Shown: positions 50,694-60,094, counted from the first letter of the stretch. The stretch is 64,000 bases of DNA from Xenorhabdus beddingii (GCF_002127545.1 NZ_MUBK01000017.1:35508-99507), one strand, 5' to 3'. The notes: generated by a model from the sequence alone, not told the origin. A program made the numbers and translations.

Positions 50694-51910
50694 TGAGTGA
50701 TACTACAGTCGATATGACCGCCCTGTTACTTGAAGGCGGTGAGGGTGTTCTGCAAAATGTATTTTCTCCTTATGCTGATTATTTCGTCGATATGATCGGC
50801 CAGCATAGTGCGCATATTTCGACTGAACCGGTTGGAATATATGAAAGTCAAGTCAACCACTATATCTGTCAGGATTATTTTCGTTACGAACAGCAAGAAC
50901 TGTGGAAACGCATCCCGCAGTTTATCGCCCCCGGCCAAACATTGGAAAAAATAGGCGACTTTATCTCGGTTGATTATCCAGGCCGCGTTCCCATGATTGT
51001 CAGCAAAGTGGAGGATGATCGCTGTGCCGTATTTGAAAATGTCTGCCCGCATCGGGGAGCCAGGCTTGAATCTCATAAAGAGGGATGCAAAAAAGCGTTT
51101 GTTTGCCCTTATCACAGTTGGTCATTCAGCCATCAGGGACATTTGCTGGCTGCACGTTGGCGAGAGGTTTTTCCTGAAATACCTGAGCAATATCGTTCGC
51201 TTAATGCAATTAATGTTCAACAAAGATTCGGGATGTTGTGGCAAATGCCGGGCGAGCTTAATCCTGCACTTTCGCTGGAACATTGGTTTTCTGCTATTGA
51301 CGATCAAATTTCGGCTATTGGTTTTGAACAGCATAAGTTGCTGAATTCCCGGGAGAGAATGGTCAATGCCAACTGGAAGTTACTGATTGAAAATTTTATT
51401 GAATATTATCATGTTCAGTCTCTGCACCGGAACAGTTTGGCGCCCACATTGAATGGTCAGCTTTATTCTCTGGATTCTTTTGCCCAGCACGGTCGGATCT
51501 TGACGCCACTGAAAAATCTGGCTCAAGTGCGCCAACAAACCCCCCATAAGACACGCCGGGAAATGGTTGCCACTTATTTATTGTTCCCGAACGTGATTAT
51601 TGGGGTGCAGCCTTACCATGTGTTTGTCTCCTTTTACCACCCCGTATCGGTCAATCAAACCTGGTCGAAAACGTTCAATTTTATCCATAAAGCAGATGAA
51701 GTCATCAGTGAGGTCTGTCAGTTGGATGTGGAGTATCTGGCTGAGGCTTTGGAGGAGGACTATGAAGCGATTGAGCAAGTCCAAAGAAATTTGCAGACGT
51801 GTAACGCTCCGAGCCTGCTGTATGGGGAAGCCGAAGCGCTTATCGGCCAGTTACATCGCAATTTGGCAGCGATTCTGCATCAAAGTGGCAAGGAGGCAGG
51901 CCGGGTATGA
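50693..51910 (+). CDS. Rieske-type non-haem iron oxygenase
   Basis: A 405-aa alpha-subunit-type Rieske oxygenase. The [2Fe-2S] site is C118-x-H120 (CPHRG) and C138-x2-H141 (CPYHSW). The mononuclear iron site is in NFIEYYHVQSLH, with H240 and H245. The C-terminal VQRNLQT segment also matches ring-hydroxylating oxygenases. No reductase or ferredoxin gene is encoded nearby, so electrons must come from elsewhere. It would hydroxylate or otherwise oxidise a precursor or the finished chain. The start overlaps the previous stop by one base and the stop overlaps the next start. Substrate unknown. Confidence 0.9.
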   Translation: MSDTTVDMTALLLEGGEGVLQNVFSPYADYFVDMIGQHSAHISTEPVGIYESQVNHYICQDYFRYEQQELWKRIPQFIAPGQTLEKIGDFISVDYPGRVPMIVSKVEDDRCAVFENVCPHRGARLESHKEGCKKAFVCPYHSWSFSHQGHLLAARWREVFPEIPEQYRSLNAINVQQRFGMLWQMPGELNPALSLEHWFSAIDDQISAIGFEQHKLLNSRERMVNANWKLLIENFIEYYHVQSLHRNSLAPTLNGQLYSLDSFAQHGRILTPLKNLAQVRQQTPHKTRREMVATYLLFPNVIIGVQPYHVFVSFYHPVSVNQTWSKTFNFIHKADEVISEVCQLDVEYLAEALEEDYEAIEQVQRNLQTCNAPSLLYGEAEALIGQLHRNLAAILHQSGKEAGRV

Positions 51911-54900
51911 ATGAGATGAAAAATCAGCGGGGCGGGATTGTTGAGATTGATGAAGTCTTGGCATCTGCGGGTCAGCAAGACGTGTGGCTGGCAGAACAAT
52001 TGACCGAAAAACAACTCTATATTGTGCCAGTGACCTACGAGTTAATCGGCCCGTTGGATCAGGGCAAGTTACTGGATGCGATTTCACACACGATACAAAG
52101 TAGTGAAGCATTTCGTACTGCATTTATCGAAGATGAACAGGGATTGGTTCAGCATATTTATCCTGAAATTGAATTACCCGTGACCGTGATTGATCTAGTT
52201 GGGCAAGCCCCTCGATTGGAGGAAAAAGAACGCCTGAAACTGGCCTTGACGTATTGCCAGCATAATTTGGAAACGCCATTTACGTTGAACCAGCCCGGAC
52301 TGGCCCGCTTTTTATTGATTAGATTAGGAGAACAGAACCATATTCTGCATTTTTGTCTCCATCATCTGATTTGCGACAATGATTCCGTGGCATTGATCCT
52401 CAATCATATTTCTACTGCTTATGCCGGTGAACCGCTACCTTGTGATGATACTGGCGTTGATTCCTTTGAATATGCTGAATTTGCTGCCTGGCAGGATGAA
52501 CTGCTGCGCGGCGGTTATTTAGCTGATGATAAAGCCTATTGGCTTCAGGAGTTGGTGGGGATAGATGGCCGGTTGGAACTGACTGTCGGGAACCCCATGC
52601 CGGCAAAAAGTGAACAAGGGGGGATGACCCGGCACCTGCTAGATCCTACTTTAGTCCGCTCGTTCAATCATTGTGCCTCGACTTTGGGTATTTCACCGGC
52701 ACTGGCTTATTTCACCGTATATGCTTCGCTGTTGTATCGATTGACCGGCCAACAAACCATGGTGTTTGGTGTTCCGGCTTCCTTGCGGGATGATCAACGT
52801 TTGGAAAAAACGATAGGTTACTTTATCAATGTGCTACCGATTAAAGTGATATTTCATCCGCAAATCAGCTTTGCCGATATTGCCGCCCAGCTTAGCCGTC
52901 AGCTTTATAACGGCATTGAACACCAGCAATTTCCTTACAGCCATATCGTGCGCAGTGTCAGCGATGCACAACAGATATCTCAGGCACCTTTATTCAATGT
53001 GATGTACAACTATTTTGTGGGGCAGGGAGACTGGGCATTGCCCGGAACCCGTTCCCGTCAACATGAACTTGCCCCGATCGGGGGGAAATTTCCTTTGACG
53101 CTGTTTGTGATCCATCTCGTTGACACCGTAGAGGTATGTTTTGAATACCAATACAACCATGTTGTGGCGGATTACAGCGGAGTATTAAACGACAGTTATC
53201 AGCAATTATGTACCGCGATGAGCCGTGATGCTTCTCAGTCGGTTTTGGCGTTGCCGTTGTTGAATGAGCTAGACTATCAACGCCAGGTTCTGACATTTAA
53301 TCAAACCGATGCCCCCTTTACGGGCGATTTCTGCCAGCATTTTTTCCATCAGTTGAACTCTGAGCCTGAGTTAATGGCGGTTGAATATTGGGTTGGATCA
53401 CGTACCGAACAATTGAGCTACCAAAAACTATTCAACCTAAGCCAACGGGTGGCCGACGAATTACGCCGTCATATCATTACAGCAACAACAAGACAGGCTA
53501 AGGTCGTGATTTTTTCCGGCGCCAGCCCTCTGGCTTTGGCCACTATCGTTGCTTGTTTGATAGAGGGCATAATCTGGATACCCGTAGACGACCATTTGCC
53601 ACTTAATCGCTTGTTGCTGATTATTGAAGATGCCTGTCCTGATGCCATCGTGGTAGAGAAAAGCAGGGGAGCGGGCAAAGCGGCGTCATTGACAGCAGCG
53701 CTGGCGCGTTTTAATACCCCCGTTATTGCGTTGTGCAACGAATGGGGAACGGAGAATGGCGGCAACATTCATCCCAACCCTTTAGTTTCCCGATGGGGAT
53801 CTCCTGCAGACAATAATGACCTTTGCTACATGATTTATACCTCCGGTACGACGGGTAAGCCCAAAGGGGTTGAGGTTTATCGCAAGGGGCTGAACAACTA
53901 TCTGAACTGGGCGGCACAAACCTACATGCCGCCGGGTGCCCGTGATTTTGCTGGGCTGGGCGTGCCAGTGACCACTTCTTTCGGATTTGATGCCTCTATT
54001 ACCAGCTTGCTCCTGCCATTAATTACACGGGGGCACGTTATGCTTTTTGCAGGGCAGGACCGTCAGGATGGGGCATTACTGCGCTTACTTGAACTGAATA
54101 AGCCTTTGGGATTAATGAAAACGACGCCTTCGCAATTGGAACATCTGGCGTTAAATCTGGAGCAGAAGCAGACATCACTGGATATCAAAGTCATTGTGGT
54201 AGGTGGTGAACAGATGAGCCGCGCACATCTCGATTATCTTAAGACCATTGCCCCTGAAAGCGTCAGTTTTAATGAGTACGGACCAACAGAGACGGTTGTT
54301 GGTTGTTGCGTGGAACGGTTGAATATTGAGGGCGAAGAGACTCAAAGCCGTCAGGGGGGGCTACCGATAGGATCGCCCATTGCCAACACGCGGATGTATG
54401 TACTCAATGAACGGGGCTGTCATCAACCGCCAGGGGTGAGGGGTGAACTGTTCATCGGGGGTGAGGGGGTGGCTAAAGGATATTGGCAACGACCCGATTT
54501 AACCGCCTCTGCATTCATCGAAGATACCATCTCGAATGTTAAGGGGGGACGATTGTACAAAACGGGTGACCTGGCTTGTTTCACAAAAGAGAACAAACTG
54601 TTGTGCCTGGGGCGAAAAGACAAGCAGATCAAACTTCGGGGCTACCGGATTGAACCGGAAGAGATTGAATCATGGATTAAACAGGTTTCGGATATTGATA
54701 AGGCCGTCGTCGTCATTGAAAAACAGCCCCATGAGCGGCTCTGTGGCTATTTGGTCACGGCAGCCATGTTCACAGGCAATACCGGCCAACTCATTGATAA
54801 GGTGAAACAACATCTGCAAGGTCAATTGCCGAATTACATGATCCCAACACAGTGGCGGGTGATTGAATCAATCCCTTATACCATGAGCAATAAGATCGAT

Positions 54901-55218
54901 ACGGCTGCTTTACTGGCATTGGGGCAGAGCCCATGCTCTCCTGAGACAGCGGCGGGTGTGGAATTTGACTCCGATATCGCCAGACAAGTCTTGTCTCATT
55001 TCAGTGAGGCGCTAAATCGCCATGTTGTTTCGCAGGAAGATAATTTCTTTGAGCTAGGGGGAGATTCTCTGATGGCAGTACGTCTGCTGGCAAAAATTAA
55101 CGTACATTTTGCCATCGACATTAAACTAAAAACCTTCTACCAGCGGGCATCCCTGATAAACCTGATTACGTTGGTGGAAGAGGGGCTAAATCCTGGCAAA
55201 CCGCATATCGACGAGTGA
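51907..55218 (+). CDS. NRPS module C-A-T (Asn-like pocket)
   Basis: A 1,103-aa single module. Condensation domain ~20-450; the HHxxxDG motif reads HHLICDN (H152, H153, D157), with N for the final G. Adenylation ~465-980 with full motifs (YTSGTTGKPKGVE, NEYGPTET, KTGDLA, KDKQIKLRGYR). T domain with S1054 (LGGDSL). There is no epimerisation or terminal release domain. By hand alignment the specificity residues read D-A-T-K-V-G-E-V-G, near the D-L-T-K-x-G-E-V-G pattern known for Asn. AAGGAGG precedes the ATG by 9 nt, and the start overlaps the Rieske stop. This would add the last residue of the chain. Confidence 0.93.
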   Translation: MNEMKNQRGGIVEIDEVLASAGQQDVWLAEQLTEKQLYIVPVTYELIGPLDQGKLLDAISHTIQSSEAFRTAFIEDEQGLVQHIYPEIELPVTVIDLVGQAPRLEEKERLKLALTYCQHNLETPFTLNQPGLARFLLIRLGEQNHILHFCLHHLICDNDSVALILNHISTAYAGEPLPCDDTGVDSFEYAEFAAWQDELLRGGYLADDKAYWLQELVGIDGRLELTVGNPMPAKSEQGGMTRHLLDPTLVRSFNHCASTLGISPALAYFTVYASLLYRLTGQQTMVFGVPASLRDDQRLEKTIGYFINVLPIKVIFHPQISFADIAAQLSRQLYNGIEHQQFPYSHIVRSVSDAQQISQAPLFNVMYNYFVGQGDWALPGTRSRQHELAPIGGKFPLTLFVIHLVDTVEVCFEYQYNHVVADYSGVLNDSYQQLCTAMSRDASQSVLALPLLNELDYQRQVLTFNQTDAPFTGDFCQHFFHQLNSEPELMAVEYWVGSRTEQLSYQKLFNLSQRVADELRRHIITATTRQAKVVIFSGASPLALATIVACLIEGIIWIPVDDHLPLNRLLLIIEDACPDAIVVEKSRGAGKAASLTAALARFNTPVIALCNEWGTENGGNIHPNPLVSRWGSPADNNDLCYMIYTSGTTGKPKGVEVYRKGLNNYLNWAAQTYMPPGARDFAGLGVPVTTSFGFDASITSLLLPLITRGHVMLFAGQDRQDGALLRLLELNKPLGLMKTTPSQLEHLALNLEQKQTSLDIKVIVVGGEQMSRAHLDYLKTIAPESVSFNEYGPTETVVGCCVERLNIEGEETQSRQGGLPIGSPIANTRMYVLNERGCHQPPGVRGELFIGGEGVAKGYWQRPDLTASAFIEDTISNVKGGRLYKTGDLACFTKENKLLCLGRKDKQIKLRGYRIEPEEIESWIKQVSDIDKAVVVIEKQPHERLCGYLVTAAMFTGNTGQLIDKVKQHLQGQLPNYMIPTQWRVIESIPYTMSNKIDTAALLALGQSPCSPETAAGVEFDSDIARQVLSHFSEALNRHVVSQEDNFFELGGDSLMAVRLLAKINVHFAIDIKLKTFYQRASLINLITLVEEGLNPGKPHIDE

Positions 55219-55247
55219 GTTCAGAAATAGGAATACAGGAGCATAGT

Positions 55248-55988
55248 TTGGAAAACAACCGATTGTTCATTAGACCAAAATTGAGCAGTAGCCCGAAATT
55301 GAGGGTATTTTGCTTCCCCTATGCAGGAGGCTCGGCGAAGACTTATCTTGACTGGGCGGAACATTTCAGTGATGACATTGAAATTGTTGCTGTGCAACCA
55401 CCGGGACGGGCAACTCGAATTGACGAAGCCCCCTATGAAAACGTGCATTCACTGGTCGATGAGTTAATGGCTTATGCTGCATTTATTACGCAGACTCCCT
55501 ACGTTTTTATCGGACATAGTTTAGGATGCCGAGTGGCATTTGAACTTGCCTGTCAATTGCAATCCCTGACTTATCCCGCCCCGGTGCATTTCTTTGCATC
55601 AGGGTGTCCGGCACCGCATTTAAGGGATACTCATCCCAATACCTACGATTTACCCCATGAGGCGTTTATCCATGAGTTGCAAAAAATGAATGGGGCGACT
55701 GATGAAGTGCTATTGAATAACGAACTGATGGCGCTGATGCTACCTGTTTTAAGGGCAGATTTTAAAATGGCCGAAACCTATCGGGCAAAACGATTTATTT
55801 TAAAAAGCCCGATAACGGTTTTAAGTGGTGAATCTGATCCCGATATTAAACCCATCGAACTTTATGCCTGGTCAGAGTTATCCAGCGAAAACCTGACCAT
55901 ACAGTCTATTCCGGGGGATCATTTTTTTATCGATCAAAATAAAGAAAAGGTGATAAAGATTATGGCATCTTTACTGGAATCAATGTGA
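55248..55988 (+). CDS. Stand-alone (type II) thioesterase
   Basis: An alpha/beta hydrolase of the NRPS/PKS thioesterase family. The nucleophile is S91 (GHSLG), with Asp in GESDPD and His in GDHFFI near the C-terminus; the N-terminal FCFPYAGGSA is typical of type II thioesterases. The TTG start at 55248 has AGGAG six bases upstream; a GTG at 55215 overlaps the NRPS stop but has no ribosome site. Type II enzymes usually clear misprimed carriers. As the assembly line has no built-in terminal thioesterase, this one may also release the product. Confidence 0.88.
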   Translation: MENNRLFIRPKLSSSPKLRVFCFPYAGGSAKTYLDWAEHFSDDIEIVAVQPPGRATRIDEAPYENVHSLVDELMAYAAFITQTPYVFIGHSLGCRVAFELACQLQSLTYPAPVHFFASGCPAPHLRDTHPNTYDLPHEAFIHELQKMNGATDEVLLNNELMALMLPVLRADFKMAETYRAKRFILKSPITVLSGESDPDIKPIELYAWSELSSENLTIQSIPGDHFFIDQNKEKVIKIMASLLESM

Positions 55989-56035
55989 CGGAAATTAATG
56001 TAATGGAAATCAATGTAATGGAAATCAATGTGCAG
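55976..56035. repeat. 15-bp tandem repeat at the end of the thioesterase gene
   Basis: Four 15-bp units: 55976-55990 (diverged, contains the thioesterase stop), 55991-56005, 56006-56020 and 56021-56035, of the type GAAATCAATGTAATG. The last unit runs into an inverted repeat (about 56,025-56,058, CAATGTGCAGG / CTTGCACATTG) between the convergent thioesterase and znuB genes. The inverted repeat may be a weak terminator. Confidence 0.85.
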
Positions 56036-56100
56036 GCCGCTAAAAGTGCTTGCACATTGAAGTCGTAGGTTGAACGGCCAAGAACATACGGGGATAAATA

Positions 56101-56886
56101 TCAGCTCTTTACCTTAGCCGTCAAACTCAGTGCAAATAATATGGCGGCACAAAGCACAACCGAAGGTCCGGCGGGTGTGTTATAAAATGCTGACAAGGTT
56201 AATCCCCCGGTGACAGCAAACATACCGACAAGGACGGCAAAAACGGCCATTTGCTCCGGTGTACGGGAGAAACGGCGCGCAGTGGCGGCAGGAATAATCA
56301 GCAGGGAAGTGATGATTAACGCCCCGACGAATTTCATGGCCAGGCCAATGGTCAGGGCGGTCACTAACATCAACAGAAAGCGCAGCCGCTGAATTTTAAT
56401 GCCATCAACAAAGGCCAGATCTTGGCTGACTGTCATGGATAGCAGAGCACGCCACTGCCATGTCAGCAACCCGACAACAATGACGACACCCGTTGCAATC
56501 AGCCAGAGATCTTCATAAGTCACAGACAGCAGATCGCCAAATAAATAAGCCATCATGTCAACCCGTACACTGGTCATAAAACTGACAACGACTAAACCCA
56601 GCGATAGCGCACTATGAGCCAGAATCCCCAACAGGGTATCAACAGCCAATTGTGGGCGTTTTTCCAGCCAGACTAAAATAATGGCCAATATGAGTGTCAC
56701 CGCGATAACGGCATAAAACGGGTTGACATTCAGTAAAAAACCAAATGCAACACCGAGCAATGATGCGTGCGCCAGTGTGTCACCAAAATAGGACATTCTG
56801 CGCCAAACCACAAAAGAACCCAGAGGGCCTGCGGCCATCGCCAATAAAATTCCGGCCAGCCAGCCGGGAAGCAATAATTCAATCAT
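56101..56886 (-). CDS. znuB: Zinc ABC transporter permease ZnuB
   Basis: Inner-membrane permease of the high-affinity zinc importer. About eight hydrophobic segments with the family motif [28 protein letters not shown] near residue 18. 261 aa, normal length. The start overlaps the znuC stop (ATGA), so the two genes are co-translated. In E. coli ruvB follows znuB; here the biosynthetic operon separates them. Confidence 0.96.
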   Translation of the reverse strand: MIELLLPGWLAGILLAMAAGPLGSFVVWRRMSYFGDTLAHASLLGVAFGFLLNVNPFYAVIAVTLILAIILVWLEKRPQLAVDTLLGILAHSALSLGLVVVSFMTSVRVDMMAYLFGDLLSVTYEDLWLIATGVVIVVGLLTWQWRALLSMTVSQDLAFVDGIKIQRLRFLLMLVTALTIGLAMKFVGALIITSLLIIPAATARRFSRTPEQMAVFAVLVGMFAVTGGLTLSAFYNTPAGPSVVLCAAILFALSLTAKVKS

Positions 56887-57632
56887 CGACGTGGTTCTCC
56901 ACCGTTTTTAAAAATCACTTTCCCTTTCAGGTCATGATGATGATTGTGATGATGACGGTAAACGGCCAGTTGCTCCGCACCATGATGCCCAAACATGGCG
57001 ATGAATTCTGGGTGCATTGAGACAACTTCCGGTGTGCCGGAACAGCAAATATGTTGATTAAGGCACAAAACTTCGTCTGTTTTCGCCATTACTAAGTGCA
57101 GGTCATGGGATACCATAAGTACAGCGCAGTTAAGTTCTGTTCTGATTTGATTGATTAAATCGTACAGCGCCAATTGACCATTGACGTCAACACCTTGTGT
57201 CGGCTCATCAAGAACCAAAAGCTGAGGGTGATTGAGTAAGGCTCTGGCGAGTAATACCCGCTGCGTTTCTCCACCTGACAGTTTTTGCATGGGTTGCTCC
57301 AATAAATGGGCAGCGTTGACCCGATTTAATACTGGCATGATATCTGCTGATTTCACGTTGGGTCTTAGCATCATGAAGCGCTTGACAGTCAGTGGCAGAG
57401 TGGGATCAAGGTTAAGTTTCTGTGGAACATAACCAATTTTCAACGCGGTAATATGTTCGATGGTGCCCGAAGAGGGCTGGACTAAACCAAGAACAACACG
57501 GACTAGCGTTGATTTTCCTGCTCCGTTTGGACCAATGAGCGTCAGAATTTTACCTTGTTTTAGATTGAACGAAATATTGTTCAGTACCTTGCGGTGGTTA
57601 AATTCAACCGTAATATTTTTTAGGGTGATCAT
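56883..57632 (-). CDS. znuC: Zinc ABC transporter ATPase ZnuC
   Basis: ATP-binding subunit of the zinc importer. Walker [10 protein letters not shown] near residue 35, signature LSGGETQRV near 120, Walker [13 protein letters not shown] near 140. A His-rich C-terminal tail ([11 protein letters not shown]) is typical of ZnuC and may sense or bind zinc. Its start lies within a 17-bp tandem duplication (ATATTTTTAG.GTGATC twice, about 57,613-57,646). Divergent from znuA with a shared Zur operator. Confidence 0.96.
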   Translation of the reverse strand: MITLKNITVEFNHRKVLNNISFNLKQGKILTLIGPNGAGKSTLVRVVLGLVQPSSGTIEHITALKIGYVPQKLNLDPTLPLTVKRFMMLRPNVKSADIMPVLNRVNAAHLLEQPMQKLSGGETQRVLLARALLNHPQLLVLDEPTQGVDVNGQLALYDLINQIRTELNCAVLMVSHDLHLVMAKTDEVLCLNQHICCSGTPEVVSMHPEFIAMFGHHGAEQLAVYRHHHNHHHDLKGKVIFKNGGEPRR

Positions 57633-57683
57633 ATTTTTAGAGTGATCATAGTTGACATGTTAAAAGTGTCTTGCAGTATCATT

Positions 57684-57708
57684 GAAATGTTATAATATAA
57701 CAAAATTC
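57684..57708. promoter_or_regulatory. Zur operator between znuC and znuA
   Basis: The palindrome TGTTATAATATAACA (57688-57702) within a longer GAAATGTTATAATATAAC context matches the Zur box of enterobacterial znu promoters. It lies between the divergent znuC and znuA starts, so Zur with zinc should repress both. Confidence 0.88.
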
Positions 57709-57734
57709 AATTTGCTGCAGGGAATATTCATATT

Positions 57735-58691
57735 ATGTTACACAAACCACAGAAATACGTGCATAAGTTTTTTCCTAAGATCGCGTTGGCTACTGCGCTG
57801 GTGGCTGGAGTGAATGGCTTTGCACAGGCCGATGTTGTCACATCTATTCGTCCATTGGGTTTTATTGCTGCTGCCATTGCTGACGGTGTAACAAATACTC
57901 AAGTGCTTTTGCCTGATGGCGCTTCTCCACATGATTATGCTTTACGACCTCTGGATGTACAGAAGATCAATCAGGCGGATTTGGTTGTCTGGATTGGCCC
58001 GGATATGGAAACATTTTTGGCGAAGCCGATAGCGAAAATTGATCGAAACAAACAACTGGAATTGGCTAATTTACCCACAATAAAACCCTTGTTATTGAAA
58101 AATAGCGAAGATAATAATCACATAAGTGAATCGAATCAGCCTAAACATGAAACCGATCACGAACATCATCATCACGGTGAATATAATATGCATCTTTGGC
58201 TTTCTCCAGAGATTGCAGAGAAAGCGGCTCAGGCAATATATGATCAGCTCGTTGAGCAATACCCTCAACAAAAGCAACGGTTACAAGTAAACCTACGTAA
58301 ATTCAATGGACAGCTCACGCAAACTGACAAGAATATTGCTAATATTTTAAATCCTGTACTTAAACAGGGGTATTTTGTTTTTCATGATGCGTATGGCTAC
58401 TTTGAAAAACATTACAAATTAGCTCCACGAGGCGTTTTTACGGTTAATCCTGAAATACAGCCGGGAGCTAAAAAATTACACTATATACGAACACAATTGG
58501 TTGAGCAGAAAGTTAAATGTATTTTTGCTGAACCTCAATTCAGGCCAGCCGTCATTCATGCCGTAGCAAAAGGTACTGATGTCCGTATCGGAGTGCTTGA
58601 TCCGTTGGGAAGCGGCATCGTATTGAGTAGGGACAGCTATATGAAATTTATAACTCAGTTGTCAAAGCAATACGCGAGCTGCCTGAATTAG
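57735..58691 (+). CDS. znuA: Periplasmic zinc-binding protein ZnuA
   Basis: Solute-binding protein that delivers zinc to ZnuBC. A signal peptide (hydrophobic stretch to AQA|DVV near residue 30) is followed by the family core: DGASPHDYALRPLDVQK with the zinc His, then a charged His-rich loop (HETDHEHHHHGEYNMHLW), a second His in FVFHDAYGYFEKHY, and a C-terminal AEPQFRP segment. 318 aa. Zur-controlled by the palindrome just upstream. Followed by mepM after 20 bp. Confidence 0.96.
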   Translation: MLHKPQKYVHKFFPKIALATALVAGVNGFAQADVVTSIRPLGFIAAAIADGVTNTQVLLPDGASPHDYALRPLDVQKINQADLVVWIGPDMETFLAKPIAKIDRNKQLELANLPTIKPLLLKNSEDNNHISESNQPKHETDHEHHHHGEYNMHLWLSPEIAEKAAQAIYDQLVEQYPQQKQRLQVNLRKFNGQLTQTDKNIANILNPVLKQGYFVFHDAYGYFEKHYKLAPRGVFTVNPEIQPGAKKLHYIRTQLVEQKVKCIFAEPQFRPAVIHAVAKGTDVRIGVLDPLGSGIVLSRDSYMKFITQLSKQYASCLN

Positions 58692-58711
58692 TACAATAAG
58701 GAATTTTATTA

Positions 58712-60031
58712 GTGCAGCAAATAGCTAAAACGCTTGTTTTGGTATACAACAACCTGCCCAAGCCACATAAGTTCATGCTGGGTTCTTTGACGTTAGTTAC
58801 GTTGGCTGTGGCGGTGTGGAGGCCGGTTGTTTACCATGATCGAGAGGAACGGACAGGTAACATTATTATCAGCACCCCCAGTAGTAGTAGCCTCCCTGAT
58901 GCGACAGATGATGTGGCAGGGGATGTTAATGAGCAGTTCCCCGATGAAGGGATCGCAGATGAGGAAAGTGGCTCGGATGCCGCCGCAAATGTTCCCCATC
59001 AATATGTCGTTTCCAATGGTGACACTTTAAGCTCCATTTTGACTCAATTTGGTATTGATTCCTCTGATGTTGCGCTATTGGCAAACCAATACAAGGCATT
59101 GCGCAATTTGGGTATTGGTCAGTCATTGTCATGGTCCGTTGATGAAAATGGTAATTTGAAAACCCTGACGTGGGATATATCACGCCGTGAAACCCGCACT
59201 TATACCCGCGAAGGAGACACCTTCAACGAAGCGCAGGAATTCCAAAAAGGGGAATGGAAAAACAGTGTCATCGCAGGCACAGTCAATGGCAGCTTTAATG
59301 GCAGTGCGCTTACTGCCGGCTTGACCAGCAGCGAAGCCAGAGAAGTGACAAAAGCGCTGCAATGGCAAATAGATTTTCGCAAATTGCGCAAAGGTGATCG
59401 TTTTTCTGTGTTGATGTCCCGTGAAATGCTTGATGGCAAAAGTGAACAGAGCCAGTTGTTGGGGGTTCGCTTACAGAGTGGCGGAAATGATTATTACGCT
59501 TTCCGTTCTAATGACGGGCGTTTTTATGATAGTCATGCTTCAGGTCTGGAACGGGGTTTCCTGCGTTTTCCGACAACGAAACAATTCAGGGTCTCATCCC
59601 CTTTTAATCCACATCGCTTAAATCCGGTAACCGGGCGGATCACCGCACATAAAGGGATTGATTTTGCCATGCCGGTAGGAACTCCGGTTCTGGCGGTGGG
59701 TGATGGCGAAGTTATCGTCTCCAAGTTTGATGGCGCGGCAGGAAATTTCATCGCCATCAGGCACGGTCGCCAATACACGACTCGATATATGCACTTGAGA
59801 AAATTATTGGTAAAACCAGGCCAGAAAGTAAAACGAGGTGAGCGTATTGCGTTATCGGGAAATACCGGCCGTTCGACTGGCCCGCATTTACATTTTGAAT
59901 TCTGGGATAACCAACAGCCGGTTAATCCACTCACGGCAAAATTGCCGCGTTCTGGTGGGTTAAGTGGTAAAGAGCGAGCCGAATATATAGCAATGGTTCA
60001 GGAGATGAAACCTAAATTATTGCTGGATTGA
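58712..60031 (+). CDS. mepM: Murein DD-endopeptidase MepM
   Basis: Periplasmic, membrane-anchored M23 endopeptidase that opens peptidoglycan cross-links for wall growth. One N-terminal membrane segment (FMLGSLTLVTLAVAV), a LysM-like/OapA domain near 95-145 (YVVSNGDTLSSILTQFGI), and an M23 domain ~310-410 with the zinc ligands in AHKGIDFAMP and HLHFEFW. 439 aa, as in E. coli. GTG start with AAGGA before it. A strong terminator follows. Confidence 0.96.
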   Translation: MQQIAKTLVLVYNNLPKPHKFMLGSLTLVTLAVAVWRPVVYHDREERTGNIIISTPSSSSLPDATDDVAGDVNEQFPDEGIADEESGSDAAANVPHQYVVSNGDTLSSILTQFGIDSSDVALLANQYKALRNLGIGQSLSWSVDENGNLKTLTWDISRRETRTYTREGDTFNEAQEFQKGEWKNSVIAGTVNGSFNGSALTAGLTSSEAREVTKALQWQIDFRKLRKGDRFSVLMSREMLDGKSEQSQLLGVRLQSGGNDYYAFRSNDGRFYDSHASGLERGFLRFPTTKQFRVSSPFNPHRLNPVTGRITAHKGIDFAMPVGTPVLAVGDGEVIVSKFDGAAGNFIAIRHGRQYTTRYMHLRKLLVKPGQKVKRGERIALSGNTGRSTGPHLHFEFWDNQQPVNPLTAKLPRSGGLSGKERAEYIAMVQEMKPKLLLD

Positions 60032-60060
60032 ATGTGTTGATTCTTCGATTATAGACAGAC

Positions 60061-60094
60061 ATAAAAGCGGATGATTGCTATCATCCGCTTTTAT
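60061..60094 (+). terminator. Intrinsic terminator after mepM
   Basis: A 14-bp stem (60061-60074 with 60081-60094, core AAAAGCGGATGA / TCATCCGCTTTT) with a 6-nt loop, followed by a T-rich stretch. It separates mepM from lpxM. Confidence 0.85.

Larger units (their letters stand above)
34267..55988 (+). other. Hybrid PKS-NRPS biosynthetic gene cluster (ten genes)
   Basis: Ten genes on one strand with gaps of 0-30 bp or small overlaps, apart from a 183-bp gap before the PKS gene. Order: amino acid 2,3-aminomutase, PLP enzyme, 2-oxoglutarate oxygenase, acyl ligase-ACP-KS-AT, ACP-aminotransferase-C-A-T, MFS exporter, ketopantoate-reductase-like, Rieske oxygenase, C-A-T, thioesterase. The assembly logic suggests a beta-amino acyl chain joined to two amino acids. 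No MbtH-like protein, phosphopantetheinyl transferase or regulator is inside the cluster. The product is not recognised. Confidence 0.85.
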
